Source: CALKGK01 sp964649515 (lineage in GTDB: Bacteria; Bacteroidota; Bacteroidia; Flavobacteriales_D; Sanyastnellaceae). From it: 64,000 nucleotides of DNA. Location: positions 8,601 through 72,600 of the forward strand of contig CAZYPV010000005.1 of the NCBI GenBank assembly GCA_964649515.1, given 5' to 3'. Below, in pieces: positions 26,084 to 34,919 of this stretch. The notes below the pieces were generated by a model. That model was not told the DNA's origin. It saw only the letters and a list, made by a program, of their open reading frames with translations, and did not search any database. The stretch's first letter is position 1. Each line of letters starts with the position of its first letter. The position numbers and the translations under genes were made by a program.

Positions 26084-27390
26084 ACAGACTGATTACTATA
26101 GGGGTTTACATCACGATTTTTATCAGTTCATACGTGCTGTTTAAATCGCCGTTTGAAGGGTACATCAGCTACTTTGTAATGCTTTTTCTCTTCCCCATCA
26201 TGCTCGTGCGCTACGGAATCCCGAAGCTCCCCTTGCTCATTTTCCTGCCACTCCTCGTTTCAGGATTTGTTTACATCATGGCTGGCGACAACAACTTTGG
26301 AAGTTTCATCAAAATCTTCATTGGTTTTTTTGCTGCCGTACTGTTCTACCGCTACGTCCTCGAGATGTACGATTTCGACGTCCCAAAGCTCTTCGAATGG
26401 TATGTGAAGGGATGTGTGATTGTTTCGGTTATCGGCATTTTTCAAGTCATTTTTTTCCGGCTTGGTTTCAAACCGGGCTATGATTTCCACTGGATTTTCA
26501 ACAAATGGGGACTCACGCAAGGCGGTCTGGGAGTGCGAATGAACTCTGTATTTTCTGAACCCGCCTACTTCGCCGCAGTCGTTGGTCCGGCTTTCTTCGT
26601 AGCCATTCACAATTTATTTTGGCGCACCCGTTTTTGGATGACGAAAAGACAAGCGATCATTATCGTTGTTGCCTACCTCCTCACCTTCAGTAGCCTTGGA
26701 ATTCTGGGAATCTTCCTGGCCATTTTACTCCTGCTGCTCAACTATGGTTTTGTGAGGTATGCCATCATTTTTATTCCTGTAGCCTATTTTGGGTTTGGTT
26801 TCGTGTATAACAATGTTGAGGAATTCAGAGAACGCTACGACGGTACTTTGGAGGTGTTTGTGAATCAGAACATCCGCGATTACGATGTGCACGGCTCTTC
26901 CTTCGTACTCTACAACAATTTCACGGTGGCGTTTGAAAACTTTAAGCGAAACCCCATTTTAGGAACGGGTTTGGGGTCGCAAGAAACCGCCTTTGATCGA
27001 TACAGTTTGACCCGTTTCACTGATGTAATTCAAATTGACTTCAACAAGTCAGATGCCAACTCCATGTTTTTGAGACTGATGTCGGAAACGGGCTTGTATG
27101 GTGTCCTTTTCATCATCATCTTTTTGTTTAAGCATCACATCCCAAGGACAAAATCGGCCAACGACTACAATTGGATCATCAGCAATGCCATTTTGATGGT
27201 AATCCTGCTCTATCTCGCTCGGCAGGGACACTATTTCATCAATGGTTTCCCCTTCTTTCTGTGGTGCTATTATTACGTGAGTAAATCCAACAAAGCCGCA
27301 CTGGCCGAGGAATTGGGCGAACTTTCTTCTGTACCCATCAACCCGTCGGTATCCAAAAAGAAAAAAGCCGTTCGGCACTTCCCCGGCTAA
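26080..27390 (+). CDS. O-antigen polymerase/ligase-like membrane protein (Wzy-like)
   Basis: A 436-residue polytopic membrane protein with about ten to twelve hydrophobic stretches and a long soluble loop (about 250-320) containing NPILGTGLGSQETAF, in the position where Wzy and WaaL carry their catalytic loop. MRLMSETGLYG-type sequence after the loop (FLRLMSETGLYGVLF) is common in Wzy_C proteins. It is preceded by the O-acyltransferase. A Wzy-type polymerase beside a Wzm/Wzt-type exporter in one locus is notable. Polymerase versus ligase cannot be settled by sequence alone. Confidence 0.75.
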   Translation: MNRLITIGVYITIFISSYVLFKSPFEGYISYFVMLFLFPIMLVRYGIPKLPLLIFLPLLVSGFVYIMAGDNNFGSFIKIFIGFFAAVLFYRYVLEMYDFDVPKLFEWYVKGCVIVSVIGIFQVIFFRLGFKPGYDFHWIFNKWGLTQGGLGVRMNSVFSEPAYFAAVVGPAFFVAIHNLFWRTRFWMTKRQAIIIVVAYLLTFSSLGILGIFLAILLLLLNYGFVRYAIIFIPVAYFGFGFVYNNVEEFRERYDGTLEVFVNQNIRDYDVHGSSFVLYNNFTVAFENFKRNPILGTGLGSQETAFDRYSLTRFTDVIQIDFNKSDANSMFLRLMSETGLYGVLFIIIFLFKHHIPRTKSANDYNWIISNAILMVILLYLARQGHYFINGFPFFLWCYYYVSKSNKAALAEELGELSSVPINPSVSKKKKAVRHFPG

Positions 27391-27406
27391 AAATGGGCAA
27401 ATCAAT

Positions 27407-27414
27407 ACCTTCGC
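27407..27414 (+). promoter_or_regulatory. Possible -7 promoter box before the GT4 gene at 27435
   Basis: TACCTTCG is one base off TAnnTTTG and ends 20 bases before the ATG at 27435. It falls in one of the few intergenic spacers of the right arm. Confidence 0.3.
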
Positions 27415-27434
27415 ATTTCTACTGACTGAAACAC

Positions 27435-28472
27435 ATGAACGCCAAAACCGCACTCTTTCTTTACACCGAACTTGCCGGGTACATGGTGAATTGCATCAAT
27501 ACTTTGGCAGAGGAAAAAGGAATTGAGGTTAAAATTATCGCCTATCCCATCAATCCCGAAGCCCCATTCAGTTTTGATTTCCATTCAAAGGTAGAAGTCT
27601 TGAACCGAAAAGACTTCCAAGACAACACCCTTTCCAACTTCATCAAAGAACTTCAACCAAACTGGATTTACTGTTCTGGCTGGTCTGACAAAGGCTACCT
27701 CCAGGCCATCAAGAAGAACCCCAGTATTCCAAGTGCCCTGGCTTTTGACAACCAATGGGAAGGAAATCTGAAACAAAAAGTGCTTTCTCTAGGAGCTCGT
27801 TTTCTTTTGAAACCCCATTTCAATTTTGCCTTTGTGCCCGGAGAACGCCAAGCTCGTTTTGCGAAAAAGTTGGGCTTTGCAGACCGAGAAATCAAGCGAG
27901 GAGTGTACTGCTGCGATACAAAGCTCTTCGCTTCTTACAAAGCAAAAAAAACCGAGAAACAACTGTTGTGGATGGGGAGATATATCCCACAAAAAGGCGC
28001 CGAGCTTCTTTGGAAAAGCTTCATTGAAGTAAACGAAGAGCTTGGAAATGCATGGACCCTTCACTGCGCTGGGACGGGAAGCGATTTTGAGCAGAGAATA
28101 CACCACCCGCACATCGTACATCACGGATTTGTTCAGCCAGAGAACCTCAAAGAACTCATTCAAAAAAGCACCTGCTTTGTCCTGCCGAGTCATTTTGAAC
28201 CCTGGGGAGTGGTGGTGCACGAAATGGCCACTGCCGGACTTCCTCTTTTGGTTTCATCTGCTGTTGGCGCGGGAGACGAGTTTGTGAAAGATAATGAGAA
28301 CGGGATTGTGTTTGAGGTGAATGACGAAAAAGCACTGAAAAATGCCCTTTATCAAGTGATGAGTTCAAGTCCGGAAGCCCTGCGCGAAATGGGAAGACAA
28401 AGCGAAGTTCTTGCGGAAAAAATCAGCCCTACAACTTGGGCCAACACTGTTGAATCAATGATGTACCTTTAA
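27435..28472 (+). CDS. Glycosyltransferase family 4
   Basis: A 345-residue GT-B enzyme. The second domain opens with KQLLWMGRYIPQKGAELLWK. The donor-site signature PSHFEPWGVVVHEMATAGLP contains both glutamates of EX7E. GAGDEFVKDNENGIVFE then follows. The N-terminal domain is short, which fits a small acceptor. It starts 44 bases after the polymerase-like gene, behind a possible promoter box. Confidence 0.87.
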   Translation: MNAKTALFLYTELAGYMVNCINTLAEEKGIEVKIIAYPINPEAPFSFDFHSKVEVLNRKDFQDNTLSNFIKELQPNWIYCSGWSDKGYLQAIKKNPSIPSALAFDNQWEGNLKQKVLSLGARFLLKPHFNFAFVPGERQARFAKKLGFADREIKRGVYCCDTKLFASYKAKKTEKQLLWMGRYIPQKGAELLWKSFIEVNEELGNAWTLHCAGTGSDFEQRIHHPHIVHHGFVQPENLKELIQKSTCFVLPSHFEPWGVVVHEMATAGLPLLVSSAVGAGDEFVKDNENGIVFEVNDEKALKNALYQVMSSSPEALREMGRQSEVLAEKISPTTWANTVESMMYL

Positions 28473-28475
28473 GCC

Positions 28476-29423
28476 ATGGCAAAAATTTTAGTCACCGGAG
28501 GAGCAGGTTTTATTGGCGGCGCAATGGCTGAAGCCTTGGCGAAGAACCCAAAGAATGAAATCGTTGTGTTCGACAACCTCTTAACAGGAGCCTTGTGCAA
28601 ACTGCCCAAATCGGAGCATCAAAACATTCACTTCATCCAAGGCGATGTCAATCATTTGGAAGAATTAGCGTTGGTATTCCAAGCTTGGGATTTTGATTTC
28701 GTTTTCCATTATGCCGCTATGGTGGGGGTCCTCAGAACCTTGAAATCACCCGTAAAAGTGCTTGAAGACATCGACGGCATCCGAAATGTGCTGGAATTGA
28801 GCAGACACGCCAATGTGCGCCGAGTATTTTTTTCAAGTTCATCAGAAGTTTACGGAGAACCTTTTGAAATACCTCAAAACGAGAAAACAACACCATTAAA
28901 TTCCCGACTTCCTTATGCCATCGTGAAAAACGTGGGGGAAGCCTACCTCCGTGCCTTTCATCAAGAACACCAATTGAATTATACCATTTTTCGCTTCTTC
29001 AATACCTACGGACCAAAACAGAGCGATGATTTTGTGATGACCAAATTCATCAAAGCAGCTTTGCAAAACGAGGACATCACGATTTACGGAGACGGGCAAC
29101 AAACTCGAACCTTCTGTCATATCCAAGACAACATCGCAGCCTGTCTTTCCATCTTTGAAAATGAACACTACTTGAACGAAACCGTCAACATTGGTTCTGA
29201 TCTTGAAATATCCATCCTTGAATTGGCTGAGTTGATCTTGAAGTTGACCAATAGTAAAGGACAAATTGTTCATCTGCCAGCGCTAAGTGAGGGCGACATG
29301 ACCCGAAGACGTCCTGACAACACCAAAATGAAGGCCGTACTTGAAAAAGAACTCATCTCTTTAGAAGAAGGAATTCAAGACCTTTGTGAGCATTTAAAAC
29401 AGGAAGCGCATGTGCGGAATTAG
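28476..29423 (+). CDS. NAD-dependent NDP-sugar epimerase/dehydratase (extended SDR)
   Basis: A 315-residue extended SDR. The NAD-binding TGGAGFIG is at 7-14, the catalytic Ser region is FFSSSSEVYG (around 118-127), and Y147/K151 lie in PYAIVK. RFFNTYGPKQ and TRTFCHIQDN are conserved in NDP-glucose and NDP-glucuronate epimerase or decarboxylase members. The exact reaction (4-epimerase, decarboxylase or dehydratase) cannot be fixed. It probably supplies one NDP-sugar for the glycan. It overlaps asparagine synthase by 14 bases. Confidence 0.85.
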   Translation: MAKILVTGGAGFIGGAMAEALAKNPKNEIVVFDNLLTGALCKLPKSEHQNIHFIQGDVNHLEELALVFQAWDFDFVFHYAAMVGVLRTLKSPVKVLEDIDGIRNVLELSRHANVRRVFFSSSSEVYGEPFEIPQNEKTTPLNSRLPYAIVKNVGEAYLRAFHQEHQLNYTIFRFFNTYGPKQSDDFVMTKFIKAALQNEDITIYGDGQQTRTFCHIQDNIAACLSIFENEHYLNETVNIGSDLEISILELAELILKLTNSKGQIVHLPALSEGDMTRRRPDNTKMKAVLEKELISLEEGIQDLCEHLKQEAHVRN

Positions 29424-31287
29424 TGGAATATACGGACTTGAGGGCTTGGAGGACCCGAAATCCATCCTCATCAAAATGACCGAAGCCCTCGCTCATCGGG
29501 GTCCGGACGCTCAAGGTATCCACTTCAATGAACACCTTGGGATGGGGCATCGCCGGCTTTCCATCATCGACACTTCCAGCGATGGGAATCAACCCTTTCA
29601 CAGTGCTGACGGCATGTATAGCTTGGTTTTCAATGGCGAACTCTATAACTATCTCGAGCTCAAAGAAAAACTCAAAGAATATCCTTTTCAAACCAAAACC
29701 GACACCGAAGTCGTGCTTGCAGCTCTTCAGACTTGGGGAGATCAAGCACTTCAACGCTTCAACGGGATGTTCGCTTTTGCCTTTTGGGACCATCACAAAA
29801 AAGAACTCAAACTCGTTCGCGACCGACTTGGCATCAAGCCGCTTTATGTTTCGAGTGTTGGATCCCACTTCCTCTTTGCCTCTGAAATTCGGAGTATTTT
29901 GGCCAGTGAACTTGTTGAGCGGAAATTATCTCCAGAAGGTCTTGCAGACTATCTCCGCTACCAAACGGTGCATGGTGAACATACCATCATTGAAGGCATT
30001 CAGCAAATTCCAGCAGGAGGAATGCTGGTGATTCGGGAGGAAGAACAACAGTTTGTGGACTACTGGAATCTTTGTCAAGCAGCCAATTTGGACGCCGGCA
30101 ATCAAAATCGAGAGCAACAGAAAAAAGACATTCGCACCCTGCTCACGGAAAGCGTTCAATTAAGAATGCGGGCAGACGTTCCCTTCGGAGCCTTTCTCTC
30201 TGGAGGAATTGACAGCAGTGCCATCGTGGGTTTGATGGCTGAAGTGAGTGATCAATCCATCGCCACATTCAACATCAGTTTCAAAGAAAACGAATTCAGT
30301 GAAGCTCCCTATGCACGGGCAATTGCTCAAAAATTCAACACCGATCATCATGAAATTGAGCTCAGTGTTGATGCATTCAAATCCATGATTCCCGACGCAT
30401 TGGACGCCATGGACCACCCGAGCGGCGATGGTCCGAACACCTACGTGGTTTCCAAAGTCACCAAAGAAGCTGGAATTACCATGGCCTTGAGTGGCCTCGG
30501 GGGCGACGAGCTCTTCGCAGGTTACAGCATCTTCACCCAAAGCGCATCGCTATTGAGCAAACGTTGGCTCATGAGCTTTCCTCCCCTCATTCGGGGTATG
30601 GGTGGCGACCTGATGAAACTACTCAAACCAAGTGTTGCCAGCAGCAAAATGGCCGGCATCTTAAAAGAAGACTACCTCGATTTAGAACACGTTTACCCTT
30701 GGTCTCGCAGCATCTTTGAAGATCAGAAAATCCAGAAATTACTGCGGCAAAAAAACCTTCCCGAAAACGCAGTGAAACGTCAACTCTTGGAAAGTTTTCA
30801 AGCAAAATCTCGTGGAGCAAACCTCCCCTTTTTGAGTAAAGTAAGTGTAGCTGAAATACAAAGCTATATGCGTCATGTGCTTTTGCGTGACAGCGACCAA
30901 ATGAGCATGGCCCACGCCTTGGAAGTTCGCGTCCCTTTTCTCGACCACCGCTTAGTAGCTTACGTTTTGGGGGTGAATGATACCAACAAATACCCGCATA
31001 CACCCAAAGAATTGCTTGTGGACAGCCTTGGAGACCTCCTCCCGCGAGAAATCGTTGACCGACCCAAAATGGGGTTCACTTTACCTTGGGAACTTTGGAT
31101 GAAAGGCGATTTGAAAGACTTTTGTGCTGAAAACATGGAAGCACTCAGTAAGAGAGAAGCATTTAATGAACGGGAAGTGCTTCAGCTTTGGAAAGATTTT
31201 CTTCATGGAAAGCCGGGCATTACTTGGAGCAGGATTTGGCCGTTGGTGGTCTTAAATTATTGGATGAATAAGAACAACATTGAGTAA
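29410..31287 (+). CDS. asnB: Glutamine-hydrolysing asparagine synthase (AsnB family)
   Basis: A 625-residue two-domain enzyme. The N-terminal glutaminase starts with MCGISGIYGLEG, giving the Cys2 nucleophile after Met removal, and includes AHRGPDAQGI and VFNGELYNYLEL. The synthetase domain has the PP-loop SGGIDSS at 264-270 and LSGLGGDELFAGY. AsnB paralogues within O-antigen loci are known and are thought to amidate a uronic acid or other carboxylate of the glycan. This copy is embedded between an epimerase and a glycosyltransferase with overlaps on both sides, so glycan amidation is at least as likely as amino acid synthesis. Confidence 0.92.
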   Translation: MCGISGIYGLEGLEDPKSILIKMTEALAHRGPDAQGIHFNEHLGMGHRRLSIIDTSSDGNQPFHSADGMYSLVFNGELYNYLELKEKLKEYPFQTKTDTEVVLAALQTWGDQALQRFNGMFAFAFWDHHKKELKLVRDRLGIKPLYVSSVGSHFLFASEIRSILASELVERKLSPEGLADYLRYQTVHGEHTIIEGIQQIPAGGMLVIREEEQQFVDYWNLCQAANLDAGNQNREQQKKDIRTLLTESVQLRMRADVPFGAFLSGGIDSSAIVGLMAEVSDQSIATFNISFKENEFSEAPYARAIAQKFNTDHHEIELSVDAFKSMIPDALDAMDHPSGDGPNTYVVSKVTKEAGITMALSGLGGDELFAGYSIFTQSASLLSKRWLMSFPPLIRGMGGDLMKLLKPSVASSKMAGILKEDYLDLEHVYPWSRSIFEDQKIQKLLRQKNLPENAVKRQLLESFQAKSRGANLPFLSKVSVAEIQSYMRHVLLRDSDQMSMAHALEVRVPFLDHRLVAYVLGVNDTNKYPHTPKELLVDSLGDLLPREIVDRPKMGFTLPWELWMKGDLKDFCAENMEALSKREAFNEREVLQLWKDFLHGKPGITWSRIWPLVVLNYWMNKNNIE

Positions 31288-32416
31288 AACACCGCACATA
31301 CTTGTTTTCATAGATTGGTTTTCCCCTGGTTACAAAGCGGGAGGTCCTATTCGATCGATCGTGCACTTGTGTGAGCAGTTGCCTTTTCGTTTTTCAATCG
31401 TTACCTCCTGTTTCGACCACCAATCCAGCACTCCTTATCCTGGAATTGAACAAGGAGCATGGCTGAAACATCGCGAAAATGTGGAAGTGATGTACCTTCC
31501 GCCCAAAAGCATTTCAAACGCATTTTTGAAAACCCTCCTTTTTGAGCGAAATCCCGATAAAATCTATCTGAATAGCATGTTCAGCATGCCTTTCTCGGTG
31601 ATGCCCATGAAAATGGCCAAGAAACTCAATTGGTCTAATCGGGTCATTCTTGCACCAAGAGGAATGCTGAAAGCAGGGGCACTTTCCATCAAGTCAAAAA
31701 AGAAAAAAACCTTTCTCTTCACCAGTAAATTATTAGCTTGGCACAAGGGAATTACTTGGCACGCCACAAATGCGGAAGAAGCAGATGAAATTCGCAAGGT
31801 ATATGGTGAATCGTGTCAGATCCTCATCGCACCCAACCTCCCCACATCTCCAAAAGAAGCCCTCGAACTGCCACCAAAGAACGTAGGCACGTTGAAGTTG
31901 GTGTCCATCTCCCGGGTGAGCAGGGAGAAGAACTTGCTGGGTGGATTAAAGTACCTCACCAAGGTCGATCGAAAAATTGAATGGTGGATTTATGGCGTGC
32001 TTCAAGACCAAGAATACCTGTCCTCATTAAAAGCTTTCGCAAAGGAACACCCGCACGTTGAGATGCACCTCGTGGGCGAAATCCCTCCAGATCAAATGAG
32101 CTCAGCACTGCAAAAAGCCCATTTTTTCTATTCACCTACCTTAGGAGAGAATTACGGTCACGCCATTGTTGAGGCCCTGAATTATGGTATTCCTGTCATC
32201 ATTTCAGACAAAACACCTTGGCGAAATTTGGAAGAACAAAAATCGGGTTGGGACTTGAACCTCAATCCTCTTTATTTTGTGCCTGTTTTGGAGTATTGTG
32301 CCGACATGGATCAAGAAACCTATGCCGAATGGAGGACAGGTGCTCACCGACTTGGACAAAACATCGCGACGGATGAGAAAGCCATCAACGCAAACAAAGC
32401 GCTATTTCGCTCATGA
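31280..32416 (+). CDS. Glycosyltransferase family 4, TTG start
   Basis: A 378-residue GT-B enzyme. The only in-frame initiator ahead of the conserved N terminus (PHILVFIDWFSPGYKAGGPI) is TTG at 31280, inside the 3' end of asnB; the first in-frame ATG lies well inside the conserved domain. KAGGPIRSIVHLCEQL is the GT4 acceptor loop, and YSPTLGENYGHAIVEALNYG holds the EX7E donor site. Ends four bases inside the acetyltransferase gene. The TTG start plus overlap suggests translation coupled to asnB. Confidence 0.87.
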   Translation: MSKTPHILVFIDWFSPGYKAGGPIRSIVHLCEQLPFRFSIVTSCFDHQSSTPYPGIEQGAWLKHRENVEVMYLPPKSISNAFLKTLLFERNPDKIYLNSMFSMPFSVMPMKMAKKLNWSNRVILAPRGMLKAGALSIKSKKKKTFLFTSKLLAWHKGITWHATNAEEADEIRKVYGESCQILIAPNLPTSPKEALELPPKNVGTLKLVSISRVSREKNLLGGLKYLTKVDRKIEWWIYGVLQDQEYLSSLKAFAKEHPHVEMHLVGEIPPDQMSSALQKAHFFYSPTLGENYGHAIVEALNYGIPVIISDKTPWRNLEEQKSGWDLNLNPLYFVPVLEYCADMDQETYAEWRTGAHRLGQNIATDEKAINANKALFRS

Positions 32417-32964
32417 AAACAACCGACCTCAGTACATTCAATAACGACTGGTATCAACCGGGCAACAAAGTGAAAAAATTGCTCTGGTATTTTATGAATG
32501 TGCTTGTAATGAAGAATCACCTTTGGCCACACAGTCCGTCAAAAATCTCGCTTTTACGAGCATTTGGGGCCAAAATTGGACAAGGTGTTGTGATCAAACC
32601 TGGAGTGAGTGTCAAGTACCCATGGCTCTTGCGCATTGGCAACTACTCATGGATAGGAGAAAACGTTTGGATTGATAACCTCGATTTCGTGAACATTGGG
32701 AACCACGTTTGCATCTCTCAAGGAGCATTGCTTTTGTGCGGAAATCACGATTATTCCAGTTCTCGATTTGACCTTATGATTGGTGAAATCCATCTTGAAG
32801 ACGGAGTTTGGATTGGAGCCAAATCAACGGTGAGCGGAGGAGTGCGCGCCAAATCGCACGCTGTTCTTAGCATTCAATCTGTTGCATCGAAAGACCTGGA
32901 TGCCTATTCCATTTATCGCGGGAACCCTGCAACAAAAATCAAAGAAAGGACCATTAAAGCATGA
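32413..32964 (+). CDS. wcaF: WcaF-type hexapeptide-repeat acetyltransferase
   Basis: A 183-residue left-handed beta-helix acyltransferase. The opening (STFNNDWYQPGNKVKKLLWY, then HLWPHSPSKISLLRAFGAKI) is the WcaF signature. Hexapeptide repeats run from GQGVVIKPGVSVKYPW through GENVWIDN and GNHVCISQGALLLCGNHDYS, including the catalytic His region. The YSIYRGNPATKIKERTI tail is standard. In colanic acid synthesis WcaF acetylates a fucose; here it probably acetylates a sugar of this glycan. ATGA overlaps on both sides. Confidence 0.88.
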   Translation: MKTTDLSTFNNDWYQPGNKVKKLLWYFMNVLVMKNHLWPHSPSKISLLRAFGAKIGQGVVIKPGVSVKYPWLLRIGNYSWIGENVWIDNLDFVNIGNHVCISQGALLLCGNHDYSSSRFDLMIGEIHLEDGVWIGAKSTVSGGVRAKSHAVLSIQSVASKDLDAYSIYRGNPATKIKERTIKA

Positions 32965-33707
32965 AGATTTCGATCATAACCATCGCTTACAATAGTGAAG
33001 AAACCATCGAAGACACCATTCTCTCAGTGCTTGCTCAAAGTCATAAAGACATTGAATACATTGTGGTGGACGGTGCCTCGAAAGACGGTACAATGGACAT
33101 TGTGAACAAGCATCAAGCGGGAATTGCGCGCATCATTTCGGAGCCCGACAAAGGCATTTACGATGCAATGAACAAGGGAGTTCTGGCAGCAACAGGAGAT
33201 GTCATTGGTATCCTGAACTCTGACGATTTTTATGCGGACAATGACGTGATTAAGGACGTGAATACAGCTTTTGAAAAGAGTGACATTGAAGGCTTGTATG
33301 CCGACCTTGTGTATGTTGACCGAAACAATCCAACACGTGTGGTTCGGAATTGGAAATCGGGGGACTATCGTCCGGGTTTGTTTTTGAAAGGATGGATGCC
33401 TCCTCATCCCACCTTCTTTGTGAAAAAGGGATGCTATGATCAACTTGGGATTTACAATACCACTTTAAAAAGTGCTGCTGATTACGAACTCATGCTTCGT
33501 TTCATTCACAAAGGAAAGATCAAATTGGGGTATTTGCCTCGGATAATCACCAAAATGCGTCTTGGTGGTCAAAGCAACGTAAGCTTAAAGAACCGCATTC
33601 GCGCTAATCAAGAAGATCGGAAAGCATGGGAGATGAACGGCTTAAAACCTGGTCCCTTCACCCTCATCAGAAAACCCCTGGGGAAGATCAAACAATATCT
33701 TCGTTAG
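32961..33707 (+). CDS. Glycosyltransferase family 2
   Basis: A 248-residue inverting GT-A enzyme. N terminus MKISIITIAYNSEETIEDTI, UDP-binding VVDGASKDGTMDIV, and the DXD-type metal site in ILNSDDFYADN. KSAADYELMLRF provides the usual catalytic-acid region (ADYELM), and there are no membrane segments. The WcaA/WcaE group that shares this pattern often initiates or extends repeat units. It is the last gene of the + strand glycan run; the terminator follows about 70 bases later. Confidence 0.9.
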   Translation: MKISIITIAYNSEETIEDTILSVLAQSHKDIEYIVVDGASKDGTMDIVNKHQAGIARIISEPDKGIYDAMNKGVLAATGDVIGILNSDDFYADNDVIKDVNTAFEKSDIEGLYADLVYVDRNNPTRVVRNWKSGDYRPGLFLKGWMPPHPTFFVKKGCYDQLGIYNTTLKSAADYELMLRFIHKGKIKLGYLPRIITKMRLGGQSNVSLKNRIRANQEDRKAWEMNGLKPGPFTLIRKPLGKIKQYLR

Positions 33708-33774
33708 GAGAAACAAGGTTTAAAAGGAAACTTGTCCTCACTTGCTTTCTCTTTCTACACTTCAGCACAAACAA

Positions 33775-33804
33775 AAACCCTCAACACGAAAGTGCTGAGG
33801 GTTT
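33775..33804. terminator. Bidirectional intrinsic terminator with GAAA loop
   Basis: A 13-base inverted repeat (AAACCCTCAACAC / GTGCTGAGGGTTT, one mismatch) encloses a GAAA tetraloop. On the minus strand the mismatch becomes a G-U wobble and the stem is followed by TTTTTGTTTG, so it is strongest for the DUF6089 gene. On the plus strand a TTT/TTTT-containing tail follows. It lies between the convergent end of the glycan locus and the DUF6089 gene. Confidence 0.8.
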
Positions 33805-33828
33805 AAAAATTCTTTTGGGTTGTCTATC

Positions 33829-34806
33829 TTAGAACTTGGCTCTAGATCGACGTGCACCGCTTCTGTTTTTCAACCAGCTGTATTTCGATCTGTAGAAATT
33901 ACTTCTACCGCGAATTACTTTCCCTACGGTGAGTTGGGTAGTTAAGAAGCTATCGTTATTGGTGGGGTCACCACGTTTTGTTCTTACTTCAGGACCGCCC
34001 CATTGATGGTCGAATACCGAACCAGCTTGGGGGTCATTTATCGCTTGAATCAACTCTGGGTAAGATTGACTATAGAAGGCTCTTCCAGCTTCGGACATCA
34101 AAGCCGGATCACCATAAACTGATGAAATGTCATCCAAATAATCTGTAAAGGTGGTTCTCCAGCTCAACTCCCAACCGATTCTCCATTCTTTGTTGAAGGT
34201 GAAATTCAAACCTAAACCTGCAGGCAAAGCGAGTCCGTAATAACCGTAACCCTCATATTCACCATTACCGGTATCTTCCGTATTGAAATCTCTCAAATCC
34301 CACCAGCGTTCTGGATCAAAGCGAACTCCTGAATTGGGATCTTGGTAGCGAATTTGTCCTTGTGGATTGTGTCTGAACGCTGAAACTCCTCCGAACACAT
34401 AAAATTTGAAGGTGGGGTTGTAGTACCCTCTTCCACCCACGTCATTGTCATAAAAAACAGTAAGTTCACCTCTTAAGCCCAACTCCAACATGCGGTTTCT
34501 AAAGTTCAGATTTCGAGCTCTACGTGCAGGATTGGTTGACTCCGAGTCGGAATCATTGATCTGCAAATAAGTGAAGTTACCTGCTAAAGAAAGTCGTTTT
34601 GAAAACTTATATCGTCCATAAAGACCAACGGCAATGTTGGTTTGATTGAGGTGCATATCAAAGACGAAATCTCGGCGGGTTTGTTCTTTTCCACCAATAT
34701 CTCCCAGGTAGTTCGCACCACCAATGGCCACCCCCCAATCCCATTGATACTGCGCAAAGGAGCTCAATGAAAGTAGAACAATGACAAAAGTAAATAACTG
34801 TTTCAT
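33829..34806 (-). CDS. DUF6089-type outer-membrane beta-barrel protein
   Basis: A 325-residue protein from the ATG at 34806; a TTG two codons upstream is less likely. Residues 1-18 form a signal peptide (LFTFVIVLLSLSSFAQ). The mature start YQWDWGVAIGGANYLGDIGG is the DUF6089 hallmark, followed by repeated amphipathic strands (AVGLYGRYKFSKRLSLAGNF, GLNFTFNKEWRIGWELSWR) that suggest an eight-or-more-stranded barrel. Function is unknown in this Bacteroidota-specific family. It has its own promoter box and the terminator described above. Confidence 0.8.
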   Translation of the reverse strand: MKQLFTFVIVLLSLSSFAQYQWDWGVAIGGANYLGDIGGKEQTRRDFVFDMHLNQTNIAVGLYGRYKFSKRLSLAGNFTYLQINDSDSESTNPARRARNLNFRNRMLELGLRGELTVFYDNDVGGRGYYNPTFKFYVFGGVSAFRHNPQGQIRYQDPNSGVRFDPERWWDLRDFNTEDTGNGEYEGYGYYGLALPAGLGLNFTFNKEWRIGWELSWRTTFTDYLDDISSVYGDPALMSEAGRAFYSQSYPELIQAINDPQAGSVFDHQWGGPEVRTKRGDPTNNDSFLTTQLTVGKVIRGRSNFYRSKYSWLKNRSGARRSRAKF

Positions 34807-34833
34807 GGACAAATCTTTAGTTCAGCTAATGAA

Positions 34834-34841
34834 CAAAAATA
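34834..34841 (-). promoter_or_regulatory. -7 promoter box for the DUF6089 gene
   Basis: On the minus strand TATTTTTG matches TAnnTTTG exactly, 27 bases before the ATG. A TTTA about 21 bases further upstream may serve as an imperfect -33 element. Confidence 0.4.
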
Positions 34842-34894
34842 CAATAAAACGTGGACCTTCGATAAAATGATTCATTTTCCTGAAGTTTCTCTGC

Positions 34895-34902
34895 TATCTT
34901 CG
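34895..34902 (+). promoter_or_regulatory. Possible -7 box for the nitronate monooxygenase-like gene
   Basis: TATCTTCG is one base off TAnnTTTG and ends 17 bases before the ATG at 34920, in a divergent intergenic region. Confidence 0.35.
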
Positions 34903-34919
34903 AGCAAAATAAACAAGAA

